From Lithobates sylvaticus (Eukaryota; Chordata; Amphibia; Anura; Ranidae), in NCBI GenBank assembly GCA_028564925.1, contig CM053032.1:119238490-119302489 (forward strand): a DNA stretch of 64,000 nt, written 5' to 3'. How positions within the stretch are numbered: position 1 is the first letter of the stretch; the number at the start of each line of letters is the position of its first letter. Shown here piece by piece: positions 33,801-47,300 of the stretch. Below the pieces are notes generated by a model, which was not told the origin of the DNA, did no database searches, and saw only the letters and a program-made list of their open reading frames with translations. The position numbers and the translations under genes are program-made.

Positions 33801-36553
33801 TTATTCAGTTATATCCGCTTCAGGTGCCTGGTAGCTGGTGGTGATCCAAGACTGATTCATCTTTATGAAGGTCAGTCGATCAACCGAGTCGGTGGACAGG
33901 CGCACCCTGTGATCGGTGACAAATCCTCCAGCAGCACTGAATGTGCGTTCGAAAAGAACGCCGGATGCAGGACAGGCCAGTAGCTCAATTTCATACTGTG
34001 CAAGCTCTGGCCAGTGATCCATCCTCAAGACCCAGTAAGCCAAAGGATTTTCAGTGGGAAAGGTGTCCAAGTCTGACCTTGCCCCTAGGTATTCCTGCAC
34101 CATGTATATCAGACGCTGGCGATGGTTGCTGGAACCGATCATACCTTGGGGCTGCGGACTAAAAAATTGAACGCATCGGTCAGACGTCCACCTTCCCCAC
34201 CGCTCCTTCTGCTACTGACTGAAGCCTCAGCAACTCGTCGTCCAGGACCAGGAGTTTGTAACCTCCCAGTCTCTGGGAACGCATTGCACAGACCTTTCTG
34301 CAAGGCCTCCCTGAGATGTCTCATCCTCTGCTCCCTCTGTGACGGCAAGATAAGGTCCGCAACCTTACCCTTGTACCGTGGATCAAGGAGAGTGGCCAGC
34401 CAGTAATGGTCTCTCTCCTTGATCTGAAGAATACGAGGATCCTTCCGCAGGCTTTGCTGGATCAGGGAGGCCATGCAACGTAGGTTAGCTGAGGCATTCG
34501 GTCCGGAGTCTTCTGGGTCACTGAGGACGACATGATCGCCAGCCACCTCCTCCCAGCCACGTACAAGTCCACTGGTTTGTTGGGACTGTACATCATCCCT
34601 AAAAGACTGCTGCTGCTGATGCTGAGTGCCAGGCTCCACCTCCATGCTCACACATTCCTCCTTCTCCTCCTCCTCATCCTCTTCCTGTGTGATGGGTGGG
34701 AGAGAAGGAACACTGTCTGAATAAAGGGGGCCTTGAGAGGCAAGGAAGTCCTCCTCTTCCTGCCTCTGTTCTGCCTTAAGTGCCCTGTCCATTATCCCAT
34801 GCAGCGTATGCTCCAACAGGTGGACAAGAGGTACAGTGACACTGATGCATGCACTGTCACTGCTCACCATCCTCGTGGCCTCCTCAAATGGTGACAGGAC
34901 AGTGCATGCATCCCTGATCATGCTCCACTGGCGTGGGGAAAAAAATCCAAGCTCCCCTGACCCTGTCCTGGTGCCGTAGTCGCACAGGTACTCATTGATG
35001 GCCCTCTGCTGCGTGTGCAGTCGCTGCAGCATGGCCAACGTTGAGTTCCACCTGGTAGGCATGTCACATATAAGGCGGTTCTTGGGCAGGTTCAACTCCT
35101 TTTGCAGCTCAGCCAGCCGAGCACTGGCATTTTACGATCAGCGGAAATGCACACAGACTCCCTGTCCATGCCTGCTGGACCATGAGTCAGCAGTAATATG
35201 CACCTTACCGCTGACCGCACTGTCCAGCGAGGCATGGACATTGCCTTCCACATGCCAGTAGAGAGCCGGAATCGCCTTCCGTGAGAAAAAGTGGCGTTTG
35301 GGAACCTGCCACTGAGGAACCGCACATTGAACAGACTCACGGAAGGGGGCCGAGTCTACCAACTGAAAAGGCAGCAGTTGAAGTGCTAGCAATTTAGCCA
35401 AGCTAGCATTCAACCGCTGGGCATGTGGATGGCTGGGAGTAAACTTCTTTCGATGGTCCAGCAGCTGGGGCAGGGAAATTTGCCTGGTAGAATCGGTCGT
35501 CGGTGTACTGCAAGTACTTGGCTGTGACACACCTAATTCTACACGTTCATTCCTCTCAGAGCAGCTTTCAGAGAGGACTGAAGATATAGTGGGGTTGGAG
35601 ATCCCAGCTGATGAGGAGCAAGGAGAGGTCCGCTTTGTTCTTTGGTGTAGGTCTTTAATGTGCGCTTGCCAACGAGCTGCATGGCAGGTCGACCTATGTC
35701 TGGTCATGCTTGTGGTGCCCAAGCGGCTGATGTTTTGGCCACGCAAGATACGCTTGAGACATATTTTGCAAATAGCAGTGGTGCGATCTGATGCACTCGT
35801 CTCAAAAAAGGCCCACACCAAAGAACTTTTGTGATAACGTGCAGAGGCAGCGCCCTGTACAGGCGGAGCTCTGCGGTGTGATTCAGTTGGTGTGCTGGCC
35901 TCTAGCTGGCCCCCGGAGGGCATCCTGCCTCGTTGGACATGTGCCGCCGCCTCCTCCTCCTCCTCCCCTCTCCCTTCAGGCACCCACGTGGAGTCAGTGA
36001 CCTCATCATCCCCTCCCTTTTCACCACTGGAGCAAACCTGGCAGTAAGCTGCAGCTGGTGGAACATGACTGCCAGATTGCTGTCCTTGAGCATCCCTCTC
36101 TCTGCGCGCACGCTACTGCCTTCCTCTAGCTGTATATCATTATCCGAGCCTTCAAAACATTGGGCATCCTCCTGGAGCATGTACCCAACACTGTGCTCAA
36201 ACAGTTCGGGGGACTCCTCAGGAGGACATGGTGGGTCTAGGGAAGGGGTGGCTGATGATGCCATTGAGTACGCGTTGGCAGCTGCTCTGCCAGTACCCTG
36301 AGCCTGGGTGAGAGAGGATGAGAGAGGATGAGGAGGGCTTGGTCATCCATTCTACTAAGCCTTCGGCATGATGCGGCTCAACATGTCCAGCTGCCGAAAA
36401 CAAGGACAAGCGTGTCCCATGGCCACGTGCTGATGACGATGCACGACCACGTCCACGTCCACGACCAGCACTGTTGTCTCTAGAAACAGAGCCTGCTTGC
36501 CCTGTGTTCTTGCCTCGGGACTGTCTGCCTCTCCTTGGCGGTCTTCCAGACAT
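33801..36553 (-). pseudogene. hAT-B transposase, damaged
   Basis: It begins MSGRPPRRGRQSRGKNTG (36553) and has the family's BED finger (AICKICLKR...GTTSMTRHRSTCH), ITADSWSSRHGQG, DMPTRWNSTLAMLQ, and the hAT tail (ELLACPASGVL...RTFSAAGG). Relative to hAT-C, about 520 bp are missing between SSRHGQG and VCVHFR (junction near 35155), which removes the second catalytic Asp block (SDNGTN) and CMAH. Several frame changes split the rest (near 35950, 36220, 34140). It shares the TGA right after VCVHFR with hAT-C. Confidence 0.88.
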
Positions 36554-36611
36554 TGTAGTGGGTAGTGTATATTGTGCTGGAGTCACACAGCACACACACT
36601 AACTCCTGCAG

Positions 36612-37672
36612 ATGGCTGCCTTAGATGACAGCAACAGGGCCTTACGGCAGATAGAGGCTGCCTTAGATGACAACAACTGGACCTTACGGCAGATAGAGGC
36701 TGCCTTAGATGACAACAACTGGGCCTTACGGCAGATAGAGGCTGCCTTAGATGACAACAACTGGGCCTTACGGCAGATAGAGGCTGCCTTAGATGACAAC
36801 AACTGGGCCTTACGGTAGATAGAGACTGCCTTATATCACAACAACTGGGCCTTATAGCAGATAGAGAGGCTGAGGTGGTTTTATGTGTGATGTACTAACA
36901 GAGCACACACACACACAAGCTAGCTCCTGGAGATGCCTGGCTGCCTTCGATGACAACAACTGGGCCTTAGAGCAGATAGAGAGGCTGAGGTGGTTTTATG
37001 TGTTATGTACTAACAGAGCACACACACAAGCTAGCTCCTGGAGATGCCTGGCTGCCTTCGCTGACAACAACTGGGCCTTACGGCAGATAGAGACTGCCTT
37101 ATATCACAACAACTGGGCCTTATAGCAGATAGAAAGGCTGAGGTGGTTTTATGTGTGATGTACTAACAGAGCACACACACACACAAGCTAGCTCCTGGAG
37201 ATGCCTGGCTGCCTTCGATGACAACAACTGGGCCTTATAGCAGATAGAGAGGCTGAGGTGGTTTTATGTGTGATGTACTAACAGAGCACACACACACACA
37301 CACAAGCTAGCTCCTGGAGATGCCTGGCTGCCTTCGCTGACAACAACTGGGCCTTACGGCAGATAGAGACTGCCTTATATCACAACAACTGGGCCTTATA
37401 GCAGATAGAAAGGCTGAGGTGGTTTTATGTGTGATGTACTAACAGAGCACACACACACACAAGCTAGCTCCTGGAGATGCCTGGCTGCCTTCGATGACAA
37501 CAACTGGGCCTTATAGCAGATAGAGAGGCTGAGGTGGTTTTATGTGTGATGTACTAACAGAGCACACACAAACACAAGCTAGCTCCTGGAGATGCCTGGC
37601 TGCCTTCGCTGACAACAACTGGGCCTTACGGCAGATAGAGACTGCCTTATATCACAACAACTGGGCCTTATA
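36612..37672. repeat. hAT-B 5' arrays: 42-bp units, then a longer (CA)n-bearing unit
   Basis: 36612-36840 holds five or more copies of a 42-bp unit (AGATAGAGGCTGCCTTAGAT...), giving a spurious 14-aa peptide repeat. 36841-37672 holds longer units of alternating types: AGATAGAGAGGCTGAGGTGG, a (CA)n tract, AAGCTAGCTCCTGGAGATGC, then CAACAACTGGGCCTTA. The array is cut by hAT-C at 37681 and continues at 51122-52560. It occupies the leader between promoter and transposase ATG. Confidence 0.92.
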
Positions 37673-38104
37673 GCAGATAGTAGGGATGAGCCGAACACCC
37701 CCGGGTTCGGTTCGCACCAGAACCTTCGAACCGACCGAAAGTTCGCGCGAATTTTCGAACCCTATACGTTATAATGGACGCGAACGTTCGAAATCAAAAG
37801 TGCTAATTACAACGGCCAATATGCATGTTAATGTCATAAAACAGGTTTGGGGACCCGGGTCCTGCCCCAGGGGACATATATCAATGCAAAAAGAACTTTT
37901 AAAAACTAACGTTTTTTCGGGAGCAGTCATTTTAATGATGCATAAAGTGAAAAAAAAAAAGTGAAATTTTCCTTTAAATATGGTACCTGGGGGGTGTCCA
38001 AAGTATGCCTGTGAAGTGGCATGTGTTTCCCGTGTTTAGAACTGTCCTTGCACAAAATGACATTTGTAAAGGAAAAAAAGAAGCCATTTAAAACCACTTG
38101 CGGC

Positions 38105-38520
38105 TTTAGGTTTGTTCTTAAGTAGAATCTGAACAGGTACATTATGAAGTGTAGCTCCATCCCAAAAAAATCTATTTTTATGCTTTTTGGAGAACATAGG
38201 GAGGGGTTATCACCCCTGTAACATTTGCTGTCTTTGCACATCTGTTCAGAACATGTCACCTCACTTTCCGTCCCAATGACAAATGTTTTTGGAAAAGTGG
38301 GGTTTTAATTGAAACAAGGATTGGTGATAAAGCATCAGTAGAGAGGAGATACCTTTTTCCCAAATTAAATCTAACATGATAGAATTTCCCTTCCTAGGGG
38401 TAGATTTCCTCTCACTTCCTGTTTTCTATTTCCGTTTGCAAGTAGGATTCGTTTGTAAGTTGGATGTTTGAAAGTAGGGGCCTGCCGTATATACTCTGCA
38501 GAAATTTGCCCTATTAGATG
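38105..38520. other. Extra segment in hAT-C 3' region, absent from hAT-B
   Basis: hAT-B and hAT-C are alignable up to CACTTGCGGCTTTA (about 38108) and again in the GGGCC array (about 38530). The 400 bp between differ from hAT-B. It contains CACCTCACTTTC and CACTTCCTGTTTTC, reminiscent of a common frog repeat. No ends or duplication could be defined. Confidence 0.45.
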
Positions 38521-38529
38521 TTGGTGTAG

Positions 38530-39965
38530 CCACAAGACTGGTGGGCACAGGAATGGGCCCTGCTGTGAGTTATTAGATCAAGATTTGTAATTGCATGCAC
38601 CTGTTGAACAGGGCAGAAAAATTGGGCCTTTGGTGGTGGTGGTGGTGGACGGTGTTGCCACAAGACTGTAAGCCCTCACAGTGACTCTTGGTGGGCGCAG
38701 GAATGGGCCCTGCTGTGAGTTATTAGATCAAGATTTGTAATTGCAAGCACCTGATGAACAGGGCAGAAAAATTGGGCCTTTGGCGGTGGTGGTGGACGGT
38801 GTTGCCACAAGACTGTAGGCCTCATAGTTACTCTTGGTGGGCGCAGGAATGGGCCCTGCTGTGAGTTATTAGATCAAGATTTGTAATTGCAAGCACCTGA
38901 TGAACAGGGCAGAAAAATTGGGCCTTTGGCGGTGGTGGTGGACGGTGTTGCCACAAGACTGTAGGCCCTCATAGTTACTCTTGGTGGGCGCAGGAATGGG
39001 CCCTGCTGTGAGTTATTAGATCAAGATTTGTAATTGCAAGCACCTGATGAACAGGGCAGAAAAATTGGGCCTTTGGCGGTGGTGGTGGACGGTGTTGCCA
39101 CAAGACTGTAGGCCCTCATAGTTACTCTTGGTGGGCGCAGGAATGGGCCCTGCTGTGAACTATTAGATCAAGATTTGTAATTACCCGCCCCTGTTAAACA
39201 GGGGCTGAAAAATTGTGCCTTAGGCACTGGTGCTGGTGCCACAACACTGCAACCCCTCACAGAGACTGTACTTGGAGCACAGCAGTCACACGTGTTGCGA
39301 AGCATTTTTTTAAAAAATTGTAAGTACACGCCCCTGTTAAACAGGGGCTGAAAAATTGTGCCTTAGGCACTGGTGCCACAACACTGCAACTCGGCCCTCA
39401 CAGATACTGTACTTGGAGCACAGCAGTCACACGTGTTGCGAAGCATTTTTTTAAAAAATTGTAAGTACACGCCCCTGTTAAACAGGGGCTGAAAAATTGT
39501 GCCTTAGGCACTGGTGCTGGTGCCACAACACTGCAACCCGGCCCTCACAGATACTGTACTTGGAGCACAGCAGTCACACGTGTTGCGAAGCATTTTTTTA
39601 AAAAATTGTAAGTACCCGCCCCTGTTAAACAGGGGCTGAAAAATTGTGCCTTAGGCACTGGTGCTGGTGCCACAACACTGCAACCCGGCCCTCACAGATA
39701 CTGTACTTGGAGCACAGCAGTCACACGTGTTGCGAAGCATTTTTTTAAAAAATTGTAAGTACCCGCCCCTGTTAAACAGGGGCTGAAAAATTGTGCCTTA
39801 GGCACTGGTGCTGGTGCCACAACACTGCAACCCGGCCCTCACAGATACTGTACTTGGAGCACAGCAGTCACACGTGTTGCGAAGCATTTTTTTAAAAAAT
39901 TGTAAGTACACGCCCCTGTTAAACAGGGGCTGAAAAATTGTGCCTTAGGCACTGGTGTGGTGGCA
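38530..39965. repeat. hAT-C 3' arrays, two unit types
   Basis: 38530-39170 holds four to five units of about 145 bp (GGACGGTGTTGCCACAAGACTG...). 39170-39965 holds units of about 145 bp (GGCACTGGTGCTGGTGCCAC...GCACAGCAGTCACACGTGTTGC). Each of the latter has the hairpin CCCCTGTTAAACAGGGG. Units within each block look nearly identical, a sign of recent homogenisation. The position is directly downstream of the transposase stop. Confidence 0.88.
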
Positions 39966-40063
39966 TGGATCATTGAGGAGGAGGAAGAGGATAGTCAGTG
40001 AACATAAGAGGACAGTCACTCAGCATCAGCATAGGCAGTCTTGAAGGGATGTGACATTAAAAA

Positions 40064-43000
40064 TTATTCGGTTATATCCGCCTCAGGTGCCTGGTAGCTG
40101 GTGGTGATCCAAGACTGATTCATTTTGATGAATGTCAGTCGATCAACCGAGGCGGTGGACAGGCGCACCCTATGATCAGTCACAAATCCTCCAGCAGCAC
40201 TGAATGTGCGTTCGGAAAGAACGCTGGAGGCAGGACAGGCCAGTAGCTCAATTGCATACTGTGCAAGCTCTGGCCAGTAATCCATCCTCAGGACCCAGTA
40301 AGCCAGAGGATTTTCGGTGGGAAAGGTGTCCAAGTCTGACCTTGCCCCAAGGTATTCCTGCACCATGTATATCAGACGCTGGCGATGGTTGCTGGAACCG
40401 ATCATACCTTGGGGCTGCGGACTAAAAAATTGTCTGAACGCATTGGTCAAACGTCCACCTTCCCCACCGCTCCTTCTGCCACTGACCGAAGCCTCAGCAA
40501 CTCGTCGCCCAGGACCAGGAGTTTGTAGCCTCCCAGTTTCTGGGAACGCGTTGCACAGACCTTTCTGCAAGGCCTCCCTGAGATGTCTCATCCTCTGCTC
40601 CCTCTGCGACGGCAAGATAAGGTCCGCAACCTTACCCTTGTACCGCGGATCAAGGAGAGTGGCCAGCCAGTAATGGTCCCTCTCCTTTATCCGAAGAACA
40701 CGAGGATCCTTCCGCAGGCTTTGCAGGATCAGGGAGGCCATGCAGCGTAGGTTAGCTGAGGCATTCGGTCCGGAGTCTTCTGGGTCACTGAGGATGACAT
40801 GATCGCCAGCCACCTCCTCCCAGCCACGTACAAGTCCACTGGTTTGTTGGGACTGTACATCATCCCTAAAAGACTGCTGCTGCTGATGCTGAGTGCCAGG
40901 CTCCACCTCCATGCTCCCACAATCCTCCTCCTCCTCCTCCTCCTCCTCCTCCTCATCCTCTTCCTGTGTGATGGGTGGGACAGAAGGAACACTGTCCGGA
41001 TAAAGGGGGCCTTGAGAGGCAAGGAAGTCCTCCTCTTCCTGCCTCTGTTCTGCCTCAAGTGCCCTGTCCATTATCCCACGCAGCGTATGCTCCAACAGGT
41101 GGACAAGAGGGACAGTGTCACTGATGCATGCACTGTCACTGCTCACCATCCTCGTGGCCTCCTCAAATGGTGAGAGGACAGTGCATGCATCCCTGATCAT
41201 GCTCCACTGACGTGGGGAAAAAAAACCAAGCTCCCCTGACCCTGTCCTGGTGCCGTAGTCGCAAAGGTACTCATTGATGGCCCTCTGCTGCGTGTGCAGT
41301 CGCTGCAGCATGGCCAACGTTGAGTTCCACCTGGTGGGCATGTCACATATTAGGCGGTTCTTGGGCAGGTTCAGCTCCTTTTGCAGCTCAGTCAGCCGAG
41401 CACTGGCATTATAAGATCAGCGGAAATGCACACAGACTTTCCTGGCCTGCCTCAGGACATCCTGTAAGCCTGGGAACCTGCCCAAGAACCGCTGCACCAC
41501 CAGGTTGAGGACGTGAGCCATGCAGGGCACATGGGTGAGCTGCCCCTGTCGCAGGGCGGAGAGGAGGTTGGTGCCATTGTCAGAAACGACCATTCCTGGC
41601 TTAAGCTGACGTGGCGTCAACCACCTCTCGGCCTGCCCCTGCAGAGCTGCCAGAACCTCTGGCCCAGTGTGGCTCCTGTCCCCCAAACACACCAGCGCAA
41701 GCACGGCATGGCATCTTTTTGCCTGCGTACTTGCGTAGCTCCTTGTACGCCTACGGAGCACCGCTGGTTCCAAGGACAGAGCACTGGAGGAAGAAGAAGA
41801 GGAGGGGGTGGAGGAGAGAGGTGTGTCACAACCAGTAGCAGTAGTAGCGTTTTGGAGGCGTGGTGGCGGAACAACCTCCAACACTACTGCACCTTGTCCT
41901 GCATCCCTCCCAGCTGCCAATAGAGTGACCCAATGGGCCGTGAAAGAAAGGTACCGTCCCTGTCCATGCCTGCTGGACCATGAGTCAGCGGTAATATGCA
42001 CCTTACCGCTGACCGCCCTGTCCAGCGAGGCATGGACATTGCCCTCCACATGCCGGTAGAGAGACGGAATCGCCTTCCGCGAGAAAAAGTGGCGTTTGGG
42101 AACCTGCCACTGAGGAACCGCACATTGAACAAACTCACGGAAGGGGGCCGAGTCTACCAACTGAAAAGGCAGCAGTTGAAGTGCTAGCAATTTAGCCAGG
42201 CTAGCATTCAACCGCTGGGCATGTGGATGGCTGGGAGTGTACTTCTTTCTACGGTCCAGCAGCTGGGGCAGGGAAATTTGCCTGCTGCAATCGGACGTCG
42301 GTGTACTGCAAGTACTTGGTTGTGACACACCTAATTCTACACCTTCAGTCCTCTCAGAGCAGCTTTCAGAGAGGACTGAAGGTGTAGTGGGGATGGAGAT
42401 CCCAGCTGAGGAGCAAGGAGAGGTCCGCTTAGTTCTTTGGTGTGGGTCTTTTATGTGTGCCTGCCAACGAGCTGCATGGCAGGTCGCCATATGTCTGGTC
42501 ATGCTTGTCGTGCCCAAGCGGCTGATGTTTTGGCCACGCGAGATACGCTTGAGACAAATATTGCAAATAGCAGTGGTGCGATCTGCTGCACTCGTCTCAA
42601 AAAAGGCCCACACCAAAGAACTTTTCTGATAACGTGCAGAGGCAGCGCCCTGCACAGGCGGAGCTCTGCGGTGTTGTACAGTTGCTGTGCTGGCCTCTAC
42701 CTGGCCTCCAGGGGGCATCCTGCCTCGTTGGACATGTGACGCCGCATCCTCCTCCTCCTCCTCCTCATCCTCTCTCCCTTGAGGCACCCACGTGGAGTCA
42801 GTGACCTCATCATCCCCTCCCTCTTCACCACTAGAGCAAACCTGGCAGTAAGCTGCAGCTGGTGGAACAGTACTGCCAGATTCCTCAAGCTGGGTATCGT
42901 CATCCGAGCCTTCGAATCGTTGGGCATCCTCCTGGAGCATGTACCCAACACTGTGCTCAAAGAGTTCGGGGGACTCCTCAGGAGGACATGGTGGGTCTAG

Positions 43001-43282
43001 GGAAGGGGTGGCTGATGATGCTCTGTCAGTACCCTGAGCCTGGGTGAGAGAGGATGAGGAGGATGAGGAGGGCTTGGTCATCCATTCTACCAAGCCTTCA
43101 GCATGATGCGGCTCCACATGTCCAGCTGCCGAAAACAAAGACGCGCGTGTCCCATGGCCACGTGCTGATGACGATGCACGACCACGTCCACGTCCACGGC
43201 CACGTCCACTAGAAACAGAGCCTGCCTGCCCTGTGTTCTTGGCTCTGCACGCTCTGCCTCCCCTTGGCGGTCTTCCAGCCAT
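40064..43282 (-). pseudogene. hAT-C transposase (about 1,072 codons, one internal TGA)
   Basis: This DDE-type hAT transposase would excise and reinsert elements with TAGGGATG ends. Counting from the ATG at 43282 (start chosen because hAT-A and hAT-B share it): AT-hook-like GRPPRGGR (3-10), Arg/Gly-rich and acidic low-complexity (15-185), BED zinc finger with C240, C243, H264, H269, catalytic region with D433 (ITADSW) and D568 (SDNGTN), CMAH (587-590), RWNST block (about 650), an acidic insertion with an expanded Glu run (about 800), and the dimerisation tail with SERTFSAAGG (E1024). The single break is TGA at 41417-41419, where hAT-A has CGA; hAT-B has TGA too. At about 1,070 aa it is longer than most hAT transposases because of its N-terminal region. 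Confidence 0.93.
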
Positions 43283-43295
43283 TGTAGTCGGTAGT

Positions 43296-44360
43296 CCTGT
43301 GGGTGCTGCTGAGAAGAAATATATAGGAGCTCTGTGTGATGCCACTAACACACTAGAAGTCCTATGGGTGCTTCTGCAAAGAAAATAGAGGAGCTCTGTG
43401 TGATGCCACTAACACACTAGAAGTCCTGTGGGTGCTTCTGCAAAGAAAATAGAGGAGCTCTGTGTGATGCCACTAACACACTAGAAGTCCTGTGGGTGCT
43501 TCTGCAAAGAAAATAGAGGAGCTCTGTGTGATGCCACTAACACACTAGAAGTCCTGTGGGTGCTTCTGCAAAGAAAATAGAGGAGCTCTGTGTGATGCCA
43601 CTAACACACTAGAAGTCCTATGGGTGCTTCTGCAAAGAAAATAGAGGAGCTCTGTGTGATGCCACTAACACACTAGAAGTCCTGTGGGTGCTGCTGAGAA
43701 GAAAATATAGGAGCTCTGTGTGATGCCACTAACACACTACAAGTCCTATGGGTGCTTCTGCAAAGAAAATAGAGGAGCTCTGTGTGATGCCACTAACACA
43801 CTAGAAGTCCTGTGGGTGCTTCTGCAAAGAAAATAGAGGAGCTCTGTGTGATGCCACTAACACACTAGAAGTCCTGTGGGTGCTTCTGCAAAGAAAATAG
43901 AGGAGCTCTGTGTGATGCCACTAACACACTAGAAGTCCTATGGGTGCTTCTGCAAAGAAAATAGAGGAGCTCTGTGTGATGCCACTAACACACTAGAAGT
44001 CCTGTGGGTGCTACTGAGAAGAAAATATAGGAGCTCTGTGTGATGCCACTTACACACTACAAGTCCTATGGGTGCTTCTGCAAAGAAAATAGAGGAGCTC
44101 TGTGTGATGCCACTAACACACTAGAAGTCCTGTGGGTGCTTCTGCAAAGAAAATAGAGGAGCTCTGTGTGATGCCACTAACACACTAGAAGTCCTGTGGG
44201 TGCTGCTGAGAAGAATATATAGGAGCTCTGTGTGATGCCACTAACACACTAGAAGTCCTATGGGTGCTTCTGCAAAGAAAATATAGGAGCTCTGTGTGAT
44301 GCCACTAACACACTAGAAGTCCTATGGGTGCTTCTGCAAAGAAAATAGAGGAGCTCTGTG
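43296..44360. repeat. hAT-C leader array B, 64-bp unit
   Basis: About 16-17 units of 64 bp: CCTATGGGTGCTTCTGCAAA, GAAAATAGAGGAGCTCTGTG, TGATGCCACTAACACACTAG, AAGT. On the transposase strand each unit carries CTATTTTCTTTGCAG. Variants GAGAAGAAAATATAGG recur every five to six units, suggesting higher-order copying. It lies immediately upstream of the transposase ATG. Confidence 0.93.
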
Positions 44361-47300
44361 TGATGGGACTAACACACTTCAAGTCCTATAGGTGCTTCTG
44401 GGAACAAAATATAGCTCTGTGTGTGTGATGGGACTAACACACTTCAAGTCCTATAGGTGCTTCTGGGAAGAAAATATAGCTCTGTGTGTGTGATGGGACT
44501 AACACACTTCAAGTCCTATAGGTGCTTCTGGGAACAAAATATAGCTCTGTGTGTGTGATGGGACTAACACACTTCAAGTCCTATAGGTGCTTCTGGGAAC
44601 AAAATATAGCTCTGTGTGTGTGATGGGACTAACACACTTCAAGTCCTATAGGTGCTTCTGGGAAGAAAATATAGCTCTGTGTGTGTGATGGGACTAACAC
44701 ACTTCAAGTCCTATAGGTGCTTCTGGGAAGAAAATATAGCTCTGTGTGTGTGATGGGACTAACACACTTCAAGTCCTATAGGTGCTTCTGGGAGAAAATA
44801 TAGCTCTGTGTGTGTGATGGGACTAACACACTTCAAGTCCTATAGGTGCTTCTGGGAACAAAATATAGCTCTGTGTGTGTGATGGGACTAACACACTTCA
44901 AGTCCTATAGGTGCTTCTGGGAACAAAATATAGCTCTGTGTGTGTGATGGGACTAACACACTTCAAGTCCTATAGGTGCTTCTGGGAACAAAATATAGCT
45001 CTGTGTGTGTGATGGGACTAACACACTTCAAGTCCTATAGGTGCTTCTGGGAACAAAATATAGCTCTGTGTGTGTGATGGGACTAACACACTTCAAGTCC
45101 TATAGGTGCTTCTGGGAAGAAAATATAGCTCTGTGTGTGTGATGGGACTAACACACTTCAAGTCCTATAGGTGCTTCTGGGAAGAAAATATAGCTCTGTG
45201 TGTGTGATGGGACTAACACACTTCAAGTCCTATAGGTGCTTCTGGGAACAAAATATAGCTCTGTGTGTGTGTGATGGGACTAACACACTTCAAGTCCTAT
45301 AGGTGCTTCTGGGAACAAAATATAGCTCTGTGTGTGTGATGGGACTAACACACTTCAAGTCCTATAGGTGCTTCTGGGAAGAAAATATAGCTCTGTGTGT
45401 GTGATGGGACTAACACACTTCAAGTCCTATAGGTGCTTCTGGGAAGAAAATATAGCTCTGTGTGTGTGATGGGACTAACACACTTCAAGTCCTATAGGTG
45501 CTTCTGGGAAGAAAATATAGCTCTGTGTGTGTGATGGGACTAACACACTTCAAGTCCTATAGGTGCTTCTGGGAACAAAATATAGCTCTGTGTGTGTGAT
45601 GGGACTAACACACTTCAAGTCCTATAGGTGCTTCTGGGAACAAAATATAGCTCTGTGTGTGTGATGGGACTAACACACTTCAAGTCCTATAGGTGCTTCT
45701 GGGAAGAAAATATAGCTCTGTGTGTGTGATGGGACTAACACACTTCAAGTCCTATAGGTGCTTCTGGGAAGAAAATATAGCTCTGTGTGTGTGATGGGAC
45801 TAACACACTTCAAGTCCTATAGGTGCTTCTGGGAACAAAATATAGCTCTGTGTGTGTGATGGGACTAACACACTTCAAGTCCTATAGGTGCTTCTGGGAA
45901 CAAAATATAGCTCTGTGTGTGTGATGGGACTAACACACTTCAAGTCCTATAGGTGCTTCTGGGAAGAAAATATAGCTCTGTGTGTGTGATGGGACTAACA
46001 CACTTCAAGTCCTATAGGTGCTTCTGGGAAGAAAATATAGCTCTGTGTGTGTGATGGGACTAACACACTTCAAGTCCTATAGGTGCTTCTGGGAACAAAA
46101 TATAGCTCTGTGTGTGTGATGGGACTAACACACTTCAAGTCCTATAGGTGCTTCTGGGAAGAAAATATAGCTCTGTGTGTGTGATGGGACTAACACACTT
46201 CAAGTCCTATAGGTGCTTCTGGGAAGAAAATATAGCTCTGTGTGTGTGATGGGACTAACACACTTCAAGTCCTATAGGTGCTTCTGGGAAGAAAATATAG
46301 CTCTGTGTGTGTGATGGGACTAACACACTTCAAGTCCTATAGGTGCTTCTGGGAAGAAAATATAGCTCTGTGTGTGTGATGGGACTAACACACTTCAAGT
46401 CCTATAGGTGCTTCTGGGAACAAAATATAGCTCTGTGTGTGTGATGGGACTAACACACTTCAAGTCCTATAGGTGCTTCTGGGAACAAAATATAGCTCTG
46501 TGTGTGTGATGGGACTAACACACTTCAAGTCCTATAGGTGCTTCTGGGAACAAAATATAGCTCTGTGTGTGTGATGGGACTAACACACTTCAAGTCCTAT
46601 AGGTGCTTCTGGGAAGAAAATATAGCTCTGTGTGTGTGATGGGACTAACACACTTCAAGTCCTATAGGTGCTTCTGGGAAGAAAATATAGCTCTGTGTGT
46701 GTGATGGGACTAACACACTTCAAGTCCTATAGGTGCTTCTGGGAAGAAAATATAGCTCTGTGTGTGTGATGGGACTAACACACTTCAAGTCCTATAGGTG
46801 CTTCTGGGAAGAAAATATAGCTCTGTGTGTGTGATGGGACTAACACACTTCAAGTCCTATAGGTGCTTCTGGGAAGAAAATATAGCTCTGTGTGTGTGAT
46901 GGGACTAACACACTTCAAGTCCTATAGGTGCTTCTGGGAAGAAAATATAGCTCTGTGTGTGTGATGGGACTAAACACACTTCAAGTCCTATAGGTGCTTC
47001 TCGGAAGAAAATATAGCTCTGTGTGTGTGATGGGACTAACACACTGCAAGTCCTATAGGTGCTTCTGGGAACAAAATATAGCTCTGTGTGTGTGATGGGA
47101 CTAACACACTTCAAGTCCTATAGGTGCTTCTGGGAAGAAAATATAGCTCTGTGTGTGTGATGGGACTAACACACTTCAAGTCCTATAGGTGCTTCTGGGA
47201 AGAAAATATAGCTCTGTGTGTGTGATGGGACTAACACACTTCAAGTCCTATAGGTGCTTCTGGGAACAAAATATAGCTCTGTGTGTGTGATGGGACTAAC

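Noticed and set aside
36599-36818. 14-aa peptide repeats (AALDDNNWALRQIE and antisense)
   Set aside because: A 42-bp minisatellite in the leader of hAT-B; open only because the unit is a multiple of three.
41808-43047. Several plus-strand frames of 60-136 aa
   Set aside because: Shadows of the hAT-C transposase on the minus strand.
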